Of a stretch of DNA of 64,000 bases, positions 47,520-55,881 are shown one piece after another. A model generated the notes under the pieces. It searched no databases. It had not been told where the DNA came from and worked only from the letters and a program-made list of their open reading frames with translations. A program made the position numbers and the translations under genes. The DNA is from CS4-C045 sp963844115. Its GTDB lineage: Bacteria > Planctomycetota > Planctomycetia > Pirellulales > UBA7805. The stretch spans positions 62,001 to 126,000 of the forward strand of contig CAWJNN010000019.1 in the NCBI GenBank assembly GCA_963844115.1, written 5' to 3'. Within the stretch, counting starts at the first letter, position 1; each line of letters starts with the position of its first letter.

Positions 47520-48554
47520 ATGGCACGCATCGGATCCAAACTGCTGGCTGACCTCAGTCGTCGAATCGCTATTTCGTTAGAAGCCGGAATCGACGAGCGC
47601 AAGATCTGGCTCCGGGAATCCGAACGCAGCCGCGGCCACATGCACGAGATGGTCAGCCAGATCGCGGCAGCCGTGGACCAGGGACGGACTGTCGGCGACG
47701 CCGTCCATTCGACCGGCTCGTATTTCCCGCCGCTATTTCGCGAGTTGGTCGCGCTGGGCGACGAAACGGGCAAGTCGGCAACCGTTTTTCGGCGGATGGC
47801 CGATCACTACGAGCATCGCGTTCAGCTGCGCCGTGAGTTCATCTCCGGGATTACCTGGCCCCTGTTCCAACTTGGTGCCGCCATCTTTATTGTGGGTTTC
47901 TTGATCTGGATCTTGGGAGTCATCGCGGACAGCGCTGGCGACGCGCCGTACGACATCTTGGGATTTGGACTGCAAGGAAATCGTGGGTTGTTGATCTATG
48001 TGTCGTTCATCGCAACGATGGGCGGCCTTGTCGTGGCCGGCTACTACTTGGTTCGCAGCGGTGTCGCCTGGATACGGCCCGTCGAACTGATGGTGATGAG
48101 GATACCGGCCGTCGGTAACTGCCTGCGCACGTTGGCGATCTCGCGGCTGGCCTGGACGTTGGGTTTGACGATGGAGGCCGGCATGGACGCTCGCCGCGCC
48201 TTGCCATTTGCGATGCAGAGCACTCATAGCAGTTATTTCCAGCAGCACACGCAGGCTGTGCAGGATTCGGTTGACCGTGGTGATGAAGCGGTCGAAGCCT
48301 TCACTCGGACCGGCGTTTTTCCCGACGACTTTCTCGATACGCTGCTGGTGGGAGAGCAGAGCGGCAAAATGGACGAAGCCATGCTGCGTTTGGCAGATCA
48401 GTACCAAGATCGCGCTCGTGCGGCACTAGCAACGATGACCAAGCTGGCTGGCTTCGTCGTTTGGGCGCTGGTCGCCCTGGTGATCATTTCGATCATCTTC
48501 AGAATCGTCGCCTCTTATGCCGGATTCATTGAGGGTCTGGCAAATCCGCGTTAA
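47520..48554 (+). CDS. Type II secretion system F family protein (GspF/PilC-like)
   Basis: Inner-membrane platform protein of type II secretion or type IV pilus systems. It has two T2SSF domains: residues 10-120 (ISLEAGIDERKIW, YFPPLFRELVALGDETGK) and 195-320 (ISRLAWTLGLTMEAGMDARR, FPDDFLDTLLVGEQSGKMD), with membrane helices near 120-145, 158-180 and at the C-terminus (VVWALVALVIISIIFRIV). The 344-residue length is slightly short of GspF (about 400). It stands alone, as does the secretin at 25817, so the machine is encoded in pieces across the genome. Confidence 0.9.
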   Translation: MARIGSKLLADLSRRIAISLEAGIDERKIWLRESERSRGHMHEMVSQIAAAVDQGRTVGDAVHSTGSYFPPLFRELVALGDETGKSATVFRRMADHYEHRVQLRREFISGITWPLFQLGAAIFIVGFLIWILGVIADSAGDAPYDILGFGLQGNRGLLIYVSFIATMGGLVVAGYYLVRSGVAWIRPVELMVMRIPAVGNCLRTLAISRLAWTLGLTMEAGMDARRALPFAMQSTHSSYFQQHTQAVQDSVDRGDEAVEAFTRTGVFPDDFLDTLLVGEQSGKMDEAMLRLADQYQDRARAALATMTKLAGFVVWALVALVIISIIFRIVASYAGFIEGLANPR

Positions 48555-48594
48555 GCACCTTCTTCGCAGCAACGAGAATCGGATCAGGGCGTTT

Positions 48595-48623
48595 GTACGA
48601 TGGCCCTCCGAGGGCCATCGTAC
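48595..48623. repeat. Perfect palindrome GTACGATGGCCCTC / GAGGGCCATCGTAC
   Basis: 14-bp perfect arms with one central base, in the gap after the GspF-like gene. The arms match the element at 31762-31835 and the half-site at 58981-58995. Confidence 0.93.
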
Positions 48624-48776
48624 ATATTCCCAAATCCGCGTTGATTGAACGTGCAAACGGTTCAGACGTTAGGACCGGTCGCCAGCCCAACCCAATAACA
48701 CCGCTGGGAACACCTGGCGCAAGCTAGATTTATATAGGTTTGCGAACGGTTCCTCCTCCCTTGCGGTTTCTGTGAC

Positions 48777-50312
48777 GTGGCGATTTCAACGACTGGCAAC
48801 GCGGTTGCCCTTCCGACCGACAGCACGCCTGATCAAGCGGAAAGCTTCGCCGCGCCGCGCGGGGCGATTCGGTACGCGTGCCTGCTGTTGTTGATCCTGC
48901 CGTGGTCCGTCGATGGTGGTCGTATTCTCTATCAGGGTATTGAGACCGCGCTGACTCCCGTACCAACTTGTTTGACCGAATTGCATATCGTTCACGGTAT
49001 GCAACAGGTGGCTGCCGGTGATCCACTTTATCCCTCGACAGCCGGATTGCCCTACACCTTCCACCTGTACAATCCGCTGACCTACCTGCCCGCCGGCTGG
49101 GCTGCCGGCTGGTTGGAGTTGGATCTTGATCAGCTACTGGTCGCTGGTCGCATCCTTCCGCTGATCTCGACGTTCGCTCTATTGCTCGTTCTTGGATACT
49201 TTGTCAAACGCCAAACAAACGATTATTGGGCTGCGCTGGTTTGCATCCTGATGGTGTTGTTTTATCACAGTTCAACGCTGACCGACTTCTTTCGCAACCG
49301 TCCCGAAACGCCCGGATTGTTATTGACCATTTCGGGTTGGATGGTCGTTCAACTGCGGCCGAAGTGGTGGGTGTGGCTATCCGCGTTACTATTCGTGGCG
49401 GCGATCGCCTTCAAGCCGGTATTCCTTGCCGCGCCAGTCGCCTGCGGTTTGCAGTTGCTATGGCAGCGTGATCGCAAAAGTTTTGCTCAGTTGACGCTGA
49501 CCTCGCTGTTGCTGGGGTCGAGCATGATCTTGGCGACTTACTTGTGGCTCGGTCACGGGTACTTTCAGCACACCGTCGCGGCGATGAGTGCCTGTCCGAT
49601 GAACCCCTGGTTAGCGTCGCTCGCCTTTTATCCCATCCTGACCCACGGTCATTGGGGGATGTTGCTGCCGGCCACGATGGTATCCGTAGCGTGGTTGGCC
49701 GCCAAAGGCTCTCAAACGAACCTCGTGTTGTACCTGCTAACGTGCTTCGCGCTCACATCGCTTGCCCATGGCAAGCAGGGCGCGGATCTGAATTATCATG
49801 CCGAACTCTCACTATTGATGGTGCTGACGGTCGTCACGGGGCTTTGGCAAATGTTTCAGCGAGGAACGGTATTGGCGTGGGCGCCGTTGCTGTTGATGCT
49901 GTTGGGAACCTGGATGCCGATTTACGAGTTTGGCGCCGGCTGGAACGAGCTGTCACATCGCCGCATCGACCGCGTGCCCTTCGCCTACCAGGGGCCACCC
50001 TCGTCGCCCGCCGCGGAACAGGCCCAAGGCTATCAACGCTTCCGCGGCCAGGCGCTGATCCTGGACGATGCCGTCGCGGTGCGTGTCGGCGATCCGGTTG
50101 TCTATGACTGGTATGCCCTCCGGATTCTGTTCAACGTCGGTCATCTCGATTTTGACGACCTCAGCATTGCAGTCCAGCAGCGGCGATACGCCGTGATCGT
50201 GATTCCGTCGTACGCGACAGATAAGTGGAGCACCGCGCTGCAGGCCGTAGCGCTCGACAGTGGCTACCGTCGCGCGGTCGCGGAAAACGGCCTGATCGAA
50301 TTCTGGCGGTAG
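48777..50312 (+). CDS. Polytopic membrane protein, GT-C-like glycosyltransferase candidate
   Basis: A 511-residue protein with about ten hydrophobic helices (for example YACLLLLILPWSV, FALLLVLGYFV, ALLFVAAIAFKPVFLAAPVA, LLLMLLGTWMPIYEF) and a soluble C-terminal domain from about residue 400. A periplasmic loop early in the protein is followed by YTFHLYNPLTYLPAGW and TDFFRNRPETPGLLLTISGW, a pattern seen in lipid-dependent mannosyl/arabinosyl transferases, but no clear catalytic motif can be assigned. The start is GTG at 48777. It is preceded by CTCCTCCC rather than a Shine-Dalgarno site, so the start is uncertain. Confidence 0.75.
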   Translation: MAISTTGNAVALPTDSTPDQAESFAAPRGAIRYACLLLLILPWSVDGGRILYQGIETALTPVPTCLTELHIVHGMQQVAAGDPLYPSTAGLPYTFHLYNPLTYLPAGWAAGWLELDLDQLLVAGRILPLISTFALLLVLGYFVKRQTNDYWAALVCILMVLFYHSSTLTDFFRNRPETPGLLLTISGWMVVQLRPKWWVWLSALLFVAAIAFKPVFLAAPVACGLQLLWQRDRKSFAQLTLTSLLLGSSMILATYLWLGHGYFQHTVAAMSACPMNPWLASLAFYPILTHGHWGMLLPATMVSVAWLAAKGSQTNLVLYLLTCFALTSLAHGKQGADLNYHAELSLLMVLTVVTGLWQMFQRGTVLAWAPLLLMLLGTWMPIYEFGAGWNELSHRRIDRVPFAYQGPPSSPAAEQAQGYQRFRGQALILDDAVAVRVGDPVVYDWYALRILFNVGHLDFDDLSIAVQQRRYAVIVIPSYATDKWSTALQAVALDSGYRRAVAENGLIEFWR

Positions 50313-50506
50313 GTTGGCCGACCGGCGCCATTCTACGTGACCGATAGCACGAGGAATTAGTTTAACGCCCAGCGGTAGGCGCCGGCATTGTGGACGTGCC
50401 GGCGCCTGTCCCGCGCGCCGGGATTCAACGATCGATGAGAGGCGGTTCACGGTCGCCGCTCCCCGAACCGTTGACGACCCTCGTTGTCTACGCCTACGAT
50501 GTTCGG

Positions 50507-51136
50507 ATGTGCTGCATTGCCATTCTCCTCAGTCTTCCGCTCGTTTTGGCCACGGCGATCGGCGCGGAACCGGAATCGCCGCAGGAGCACGTGGCGCACG
50601 GCATGGAGTTGTTTCGCGCCAACGATATTGACGCGTCGTTGCGGCACTTCGACAAAGCCGCGGTGCTCGACCCGGACATTGTGCCCCGTTTATGGCAGCG
50701 GGGTATCAGCCACTACTACGCCGGCAAGTACAAAGACGGCGTGCGGCAGTTTGAAATTCACAAAACGGCAAACCCCCACGACGTCGAAAACGCGGCCTGG
50801 CATTTCTTGTGCGCTGCCCGCGTTGTAGGCATCGATGCAGCCCGAAAATCGATCATCGAGATCGATACCCGGCATGACAGCCGCATTCCGATGAAGGAGA
50901 TCTACAATCTGTATGCCGGAAGCGGCTCGGTCGATGCCGTGTTCAAGTCTGCTGAGAAGGCCGACCGGCCCACTGCCTCGATGTACGCCAACCTCTATCT
51001 CGGGCTCTACTATGAAGTAGCTGGTGAAAAGGACAAGGCGAAACGGCACATGCAAAAGGCGGCTAGTGCGAAGCTGAGTGGCCAATACATGCACGACGTG
51101 GCTAAGGTCCATCTGTTGCAGCGTGGCTGGAAATAA
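50507..51136 (+). CDS. Secreted or periplasmic TPR-repeat protein
   Basis: The signal peptide MCCIAILLSLPLVLATAIG begins at the ATG at 50507. Three helix-turn-helix units then resemble TPRs (AHGMELFRANDIDASLRHFDKA, PRLWQRGISHYYAGKYKDG, MYANLYLGLYYEVAGEKDKA), about 190 residues in total. The arrangement is like NlpI-type adaptor proteins. The longer reading frame from 50390 has no signal-like features, which supports the later start. The partner is unknown. Confidence 0.8.
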   Translation: MCCIAILLSLPLVLATAIGAEPESPQEHVAHGMELFRANDIDASLRHFDKAAVLDPDIVPRLWQRGISHYYAGKYKDGVRQFEIHKTANPHDVENAAWHFLCAARVVGIDAARKSIIEIDTRHDSRIPMKEIYNLYAGSGSVDAVFKSAEKADRPTASMYANLYLGLYYEVAGEKDKAKRHMQKAASAKLSGQYMHDVAKVHLLQRGWK

Positions 51137-51218
51137 GGCTGAGGTTTGTCGGAAAAGGTCTTAGTTACTTGTGTCATGGGTGGTTCGAAGCGGAGGACGC
51201 GATGAGAATGAAACATTT

Positions 51219-51254
51219 AGACTTCCGAAGTTTGTTAACAAACTTCGGAAGTCT
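51219..51254. repeat. Perfect 36-bp palindrome
   Basis: Each half reads AGACTTCCGAAGTTTGTT on its own strand, meeting at GTTAAC. It lies 40 bp upstream of the secreted protein gene at 51295 and 82 bp after the TPR gene. A dispersed repeat, an operator or a terminator are all possible. Confidence 0.93.
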
Positions 51255-51294
51255 GGCGCTGATGTGGCCAAACTGTACAACTATCGAAAAAGGA

Positions 51295-52002
51295 ATGCGA
51301 TTGTCATTGTGCTTAACTGCGTTGACGGTCCTGGCAAGCGGCTTTGCGGCCGCGGACGTGCCGGACGGCTACGAACTGGTCTACTCGTCCAACTTCGCCG
51401 ACGACGATAGCAAGAGCGGATTCGCGTTCAGCGACGCCAATGCCTGGAGACTGGGCAAAGCGGGAGACAACGATTATCTGGAGCTTTTCAAAGGAAGCGA
51501 ATACAAGCCGGCCGTTCGCTCACCCTATAACCTTGGCTTAATCGCAACACAGAAGTTTGGCGACTTCGTCATGGAAGCCGATCTGCTGCAGACCGGTGGT
51601 GACTACGGGCACCGCGATATGTGTTTGTTCTTTGGGTTCCAGGATCCGTCGCACTATTACTACGTGCATATCTCATCACAGTCCGACAACGCCGCTCATC
51701 AGATCTTCATCGTTAACGACAAACCGAGAACTAAAATCTCTATCACGACGACCAAGGGCATCGACTGGGGCCGCAACGTCTGGCGCAAAGTGCGACTGGA
51801 ACGCAGTCTCTCCGACGGGACGGTCAAGGTGTTCTTCGAAGACATGGACAAGCCCATCATGACGGCGGAAGACAAGTCGTTTGGTGCAGGCTTCCTGGGC
51901 TTTGGCAGCTTCGACGACTCAGGGCGGGTAGCGGACGTCAAAATCTGGGCGCCCGAGTCCCATCCGGTAGACGGCACGCCAGACCTCTTTCCCAAGAACT
52001 AA
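51295..52002 (+). CDS. Secreted DUF1080-like (concanavalin-fold) protein
   Basis: The signal peptide MRLSLCLTALTVLASGFAA is followed by a single predicted jelly-roll domain (NFGDFVMEADLLQTG-type strands: KFGDFVMEADLL, DMCLFFGFQDPSHYYYVHIS, GRNVWRKVRLERSLSDGTVKVFFED, GFLGFGSFDDSGRVADVKIW). That pattern matches the DUF1080/3-keto-disaccharide hydrolase-like family that is abundant in planctomycetes and binds carbohydrate-related ligands. At 235 residues it is a single domain. The ATG at 51295 follows AAAAGGA. Substrate and catalytic activity are unproven. Confidence 0.8.
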   Translation: MRLSLCLTALTVLASGFAAADVPDGYELVYSSNFADDDSKSGFAFSDANAWRLGKAGDNDYLELFKGSEYKPAVRSPYNLGLIATQKFGDFVMEADLLQTGGDYGHRDMCLFFGFQDPSHYYYVHISSQSDNAAHQIFIVNDKPRTKISITTTKGIDWGRNVWRKVRLERSLSDGTVKVFFEDMDKPIMTAEDKSFGAGFLGFGSFDDSGRVADVKIWAPESHPVDGTPDLFPKN

Positions 52003-52198
52003 CCCGGATTATTCAAGAACTAACCCGGCTGAATCATGTAGGGTGGGACAAGGTCGCCGCGGCGACTGCCGGCCCACCAATCGCCGGTCCTATTCCGATG
52101 ATTTTTCGTCGACCGTGGAACGCGCCTCCACCGGCAGTCGTCCTAACCTATGATTCCCCCTTGGAAGGACGCACGACGACGGAAACGCTGACACGATC

Positions 52199-53083
52199 AT
52201 GAAAAACCTACGTATCGTTCGCGGCGCCGAAGTCGCGCTCTTCTGTGCTGTTTTGTTAGGCCATCTGGCGGCCTTCCTGTGGGCCAGTGCGTCGACCGAG
52301 TTTACCTCGTACACCGCCGCAGCCGCCGTCGACTCGATCGTGGTTGGTCAAGCTGCCTTACTGACGATTCTTGCATTCCTCGGGCCGGGCAAGTGGTTTG
52401 TCCGATGGCCGTTCGTTCTGATTTGCTTTACGGGCATCGTCGTTGCCCAAAGCGGTTATCGCTCGGATTACCTGTATATCCTTCTGGTTTTCCAGACAGC
52501 CGCCTTGATATCGGCTCTGCTTGTAATGCGAGGGGCCGGATTTTGGATCGTTCGTCAACCCGACAGATCGCGTCAGGCAATTCAATTCTCGATGCGAACG
52601 ATGCTGGTGGCAACGGGCGTCTTTGCGGTTGGCATGACGATGACGGGAATATTGCGAAGCCAACCTGATGAATACTCTCGTGCAATCGTGGTTGGCGGCC
52701 TCGGGTTAACGTTCGCAACCGGAGCGATCCTGACATTGTGGTTGGTGCTTCGATCACAGAACTTGTGGCTTGCGCTTGCCGTCTTGCTGCCGCTGGCGCC
52801 CCTGCTTGGCTTGTTGCCCACCTACCTTCTTCGCCGCGAAGCGGATTGGCGGATTTTTTCTGGCTGGACCTCCGGCTTCGTCGCGATTCTGGCATGTACT
52901 TTCTTACTGCTGCGGATGGGCAGTTGGAATCTGGTGCGGCGCGGCTCCGTTTTCTCGGGATTGGCGGACCGTTGGATCCGCGGCAAGCAAGCACGGCAGT
53001 TCCCGGACCGACCAGATCACGATCCCAACCATGTTCGGCATTCCGTGAACGGACTAGCTGAGGTGAGCTATGAATGCGACTGA
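52199..53083 (+). CDS. Polytopic membrane protein of unknown function
   Basis: A 294-residue protein with eight or so hydrophobic helices (LFCAVLLGHLAAFLWA, ILLVFQTAALISALLVM, LVATGVFAVGMTMTGIL, LGLTFATGAILTLWLVL, LWLALAVLLPLAPLLGLLPTYLL, GFVAILACTFLLL) and a short basic tail. No domain is recognised. Its stop codon overlaps the start of the next small ORF (ATGCGACTGA), indicating translational coupling. Confidence 0.7.
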   Translation: MKNLRIVRGAEVALFCAVLLGHLAAFLWASASTEFTSYTAAAAVDSIVVGQAALLTILAFLGPGKWFVRWPFVLICFTGIVVAQSGYRSDYLYILLVFQTAALISALLVMRGAGFWIVRQPDRSRQAIQFSMRTMLVATGVFAVGMTMTGILRSQPDEYSRAIVVGGLGLTFATGAILTLWLVLRSQNLWLALAVLLPLAPLLGLLPTYLLRREADWRIFSGWTSGFVAILACTFLLLRMGSWNLVRRGSVFSGLADRWIRGKQARQFPDRPDHDPNHVRHSVNGLAEVSYECD

Positions 53084-53264
53084 GTTTCCTTCTCTTGACT
53101 TGCTTGATGTCGCGACGCCGTGTCAGGTTTTGATTGAATGGATCGAACCCGCGTCCGGAAGAATGATCATGGGCGATATGTGTGTACCTCCAACGGCCGT
53201 TCCGACTACGAAGCCTCCGACGGCGGCAACGACGCCTGCCGTCGAAACAACATCTATGGAGTGA
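53070..53264 (+). CDS. Truncated paralogue of the neighbouring Cys-motif protein
   Basis: The first 20 residues (FPSLDLLDVATPCQVLIEWI) match the start of the protein at 53268 (FPSLDRIEIATPCDMLWNEM). After that the sequence diverges into a Thr/Pro-rich tail and lacks the later cysteine motif (RRCAQC). It overlaps the upstream gene's stop and ends 3 bp before the downstream gene. It may be a decayed duplicate or a genuine short protein. Confidence 0.5.
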   Translation: MNATEFPSLDLLDVATPCQVLIEWIEPASGRMIMGDMCVPPTAVPTTKPPTAATTPAVETTSME

Positions 53265-53267
53265 AAC

Positions 53268-53792
53268 ATGCCGACCGATCATTTCCCCTCGCTCGATCGA
53301 ATCGAAATCGCGACGCCGTGCGACATGTTGTGGAATGAGATGCAGGGTGATGATCATGTGCGAAGGTGTGCGCAATGCGAATTGAACGTTTTCGACTTGT
53401 CGTCACTCAGCCACGACGAGGCTGAAAAGTTGGTATTCGCAACGGAAGGTCGAGTCTGTGTTCGCATGTTTCGGCGCTTCGATGGGACGATCATCACAAG
53501 GGACTGCCCGGTGGCGTTGCGACTACTTCGCCGCCGCCTGGCTAGATCCCTGGCGGCCATCGGTGCCTTGGTCGCTTTCTTAACGTGCGGTGCTGCGTTC
53601 GGTCATCTTTCGACTGGAAACCCCACCCGGTCAACCGTCGACGGGCCACTCACGAAGCTAATTCAATGGATCGATCCGTTGGCATACCCTGGACCTAATG
53701 TTGGATCCATCGAGATGGGTTTGATGGCCGTTGCCAACCCCCAGACGCCAGCGGCCGGCGGCAAAGCTCCGCCAAACTGTGAAACGCGGTGA
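53268..53792 (+). CDS. Membrane protein with conserved Cys motif, planctomycete-type
   Basis: The N-terminal domain reads ATPCDMLWNEMQGDDHVRRCAQCELNVFDLSSLSHDEAEKL, then GRVCVRMFRRFDGTIITRDCP. The cysteines in TPC, CAQC and DCP are the signature of a small domain common in planctomycetes and acidobacteria. A membrane helix (LAAIGALVAFLTCGAAFGHL) follows, then a Pro-rich tail. Four or five cysteines suggest metal or iron-sulfur binding; this is inference. The function is unknown. It lies 3 bp after its truncated paralogue. Confidence 0.7.
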   Translation: MPTDHFPSLDRIEIATPCDMLWNEMQGDDHVRRCAQCELNVFDLSSLSHDEAEKLVFATEGRVCVRMFRRFDGTIITRDCPVALRLLRRRLARSLAAIGALVAFLTCGAAFGHLSTGNPTRSTVDGPLTKLIQWIDPLAYPGPNVGSIEMGLMAVANPQTPAAGGKAPPNCETR

Positions 53793-53933
53793 TCCCCAAG
53801 TCGATGGCGGTTATCCAACGGTCTCGCAAGTTGCTTGCGTTGGACGCAGGGACGAAGTGCCCCCTAGGTTTTTAATTTCGGCCGAGTGATCCGTTTCTTC
53901 CTACTCTGTGCAGCGCGACCCCCGTGCCTTCCG

Positions 53934-54788
53934 TTACTCAAGAGAAGGACCCACCTCGAAAGGATTTTCGACGTCGAGCTCATCCGATTGCCCGTTATTT
54001 CTTGCCGGCACCGTGCCCTCAGCGCGGTGATACGTATTCTGAAAAACCCATTTCTTCTCGTCCAGAGAATATCGGGCCACCGCCGTACGGAGGTCCGTCG
54101 ATTTTTCTGGTTTCGCCTGGCGACATGACTTTTGCAATTCGTCCATGCTGGCGAGCACAGCCTTCGGTAGCCACGCGCCGGGATCGGCCTGTTTCGGCGC
54201 GACCGGCAGCGGTGCGATGGCAGCCGGTCCACCAGTACTCGAAGATTCTTCCGGGACTCCTATGTCTAAGAAGGAAATTGCTTCCTCGCCTTCTTGCTCG
54301 GCCACCGTAGCGCGGCGGAAGTCGGTCCGCTCGATCGGCTCAATCACCACCGTCTCCGCCCTCCGCATGCTCAGCGTAACTTCGAAGCGAACCGTCGCTT
54401 CGAAAGGAAGCTCGCGGCGCCCGGTCCGTGCAATTCTGTCAATTCCCTTGAACTCGTAACCGTAGTCACGCAATTGCACCTCGACGCGATGTTCCCTCTC
54501 CGAATTCATCCATGCCAGTTCACCCTCGTATTTCCCCTTGGTGGAGACGTAAATCTGCGGATTAGTGGGCCGCATGTCGTGGGCGGTAATGATGGCTTTG
54601 TCGCGCCGCTTTTGATTCAGAATATCCAACTGAGCCGTCATCTCGCGGGCTGCCTGAGAGAGCGGCTGCGCCAACGCATCAAACTCCTGCGCGGCCCGCT
54701 CGGCGAGCGTCTCTGCTGTTTCCTCCGCGACGACCGTGCTCGCCGCCGACACGATCAACATCAATAGTGTGCCATAAATCGCTCTCAT
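53934..54788 (-). CDS. Secreted protein of unknown function
   Basis: The ATG at 54788 gives the signal peptide MRAIYGTLLMLIVSAASTVVA. The mature part has a helical region (LAERAAQEFDALAQPLSQAAREM), a beta-rich centre (NPQIYVSTKGKYEGELAW, VEVQLRDYGYEFKGIDRIA, FEATVRFEVTLSMRRAETVVI) and a C-terminal region ending in RYSLDEKKWVFQNTYHRAEG, then a short acidic tail. It contains only one cysteine after the signal peptide and no enzyme motif. I do not recognise the family. Confidence 0.7.
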   Translation of the reverse strand: MRAIYGTLLMLIVSAASTVVAEETAETLAERAAQEFDALAQPLSQAAREMTAQLDILNQKRRDKAIITAHDMRPTNPQIYVSTKGKYEGELAWMNSEREHRVEVQLRDYGYEFKGIDRIARTGRRELPFEATVRFEVTLSMRRAETVVIEPIERTDFRRATVAEQEGEEAISFLDIGVPEESSSTGGPAAIAPLPVAPKQADPGAWLPKAVLASMDELQKSCRQAKPEKSTDLRTAVARYSLDEKKWVFQNTYHRAEGTVPARNNGQSDELDVENPFEVGPSLE

Positions 54789-54800
54789 CCTAATCATCAA

Positions 54801-55182
54801 CTAACGCCCTCAGCTGCCTGGTCCGGATGCAAGGAAATACGCGTAAAGTTTGCGCGTCGACTGCGACAAATGGTAACAGGTGGCCGTCGTCAGGCTAACA
54901 CAAGAAAATGAAGTGGTTGTCGGTCAAACGACGAATCCCCTTCGCAACCCGCTATTAGATTTCGGGTTGGGGAATTCTTGGGGCAGACGCTGGCTCCAGT
55001 CATCCGTCTGTCCACAAACTGGCAACAGCATCTGAACTGCTCCGTCGGTTTGTACTTGCCTTCGCTTTAAGACAGGCGGGTTTGCGTACCAAGAGGTCTA
55101 TCCGTAAAAGCGCGCGATCAGGTACATTCAGTTGGCCTCTGGTCACGCACTGGATCTCATCGCCAACAGGATCGGTCACCCC
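54801..55182. other. Intergenic region, nothing recognised
   Basis: About 380 bp between divergent genes with no convincing ORF, repeat or RNA. It must contain the promoters of both neighbours. Confidence 0.5.
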
Positions 55183-55797
55183 ATGTCACAACGGACTCTC
55201 TCGATCCTAAAGGTCCTCTCCGTCACAGGGTTCCTGGTGCTCCTGTTTTCGACCTACTTTTTGCGGTCCGAGGCAGTGCAGCTGAACGAGATTCGCTTTC
55301 GAGCGGACAACACGCGGGCCAAGAACAACCTGAAGCAGCACAAGGCGACGCACGACGACCGTGTGGCCGACTACGAAGCGCGGTTGAAGCATTACGAAAT
55401 ACAAATGGCCCATTACCGGGAAATGCTGGATTTGTTCGAAAACGACTACGACACCTACGTCCAGCGCGTTAAGGACAAGTACCAGCCGCCGTCGTTGCAC
55501 AGCAAACCCGCGCCACCGACCAGCCCGGATGTCGAAGAGGAGTTATACGCGATCAACGCGGAATTTCGCGTCCAGAAATACCAGTATTTCAAAAAACTGG
55601 TGGTATTGAACTGGGTCGCCTGTGCCGCGGCGCTGGTGTTAGTCGGCGGACTTTTACTGCTGCTGATGTTTGACGCGACGGGCCGGGTCTTTTACCTGGC
55701 CATATTGGTTGTCAGCTTCGTGTTCATGATCGGCCCGTCATTCCATTCGATCATCAGCACGGTAATCGGCTTCCTGGAATCGCCGTCGGTGTACTGA
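55183..55797 (+). CDS. Membrane protein with a coiled-coil segment, unknown function
   Basis: An N-terminal membrane helix (ILKVLSVTGFLVLLFSTYFL) is followed by a charged helical region (about residues 40-115, ARLKHYEIQMAHYREMLDLFENDY) that could form a coiled coil. Two membrane helices end the protein (LNWVACAAALVLVGGLLLLLMF, FYLAILVVSFVFMIGPSF). At 204 residues, with termini on the same side, it could be a small scaffold. The ATG at 55183 is preferred to a TTG at 55132. The family is not recognised. Confidence 0.7.
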   Translation: MSQRTLSILKVLSVTGFLVLLFSTYFLRSEAVQLNEIRFRADNTRAKNNLKQHKATHDDRVADYEARLKHYEIQMAHYREMLDLFENDYDTYVQRVKDKYQPPSLHSKPAPPTSPDVEEELYAINAEFRVQKYQYFKKLVVLNWVACAAALVLVGGLLLLLMFDATGRVFYLAILVVSFVFMIGPSFHSIISTVIGFLESPSVY

Positions 55798-55881
55798 CAA
55801 CGCGCCGAAGCAGATGGGTTCCTCGCGCTCTCCATCAGACATGAAGATGTTCCTTTCCTCTTAATCCATTGCGCAGCTGGA

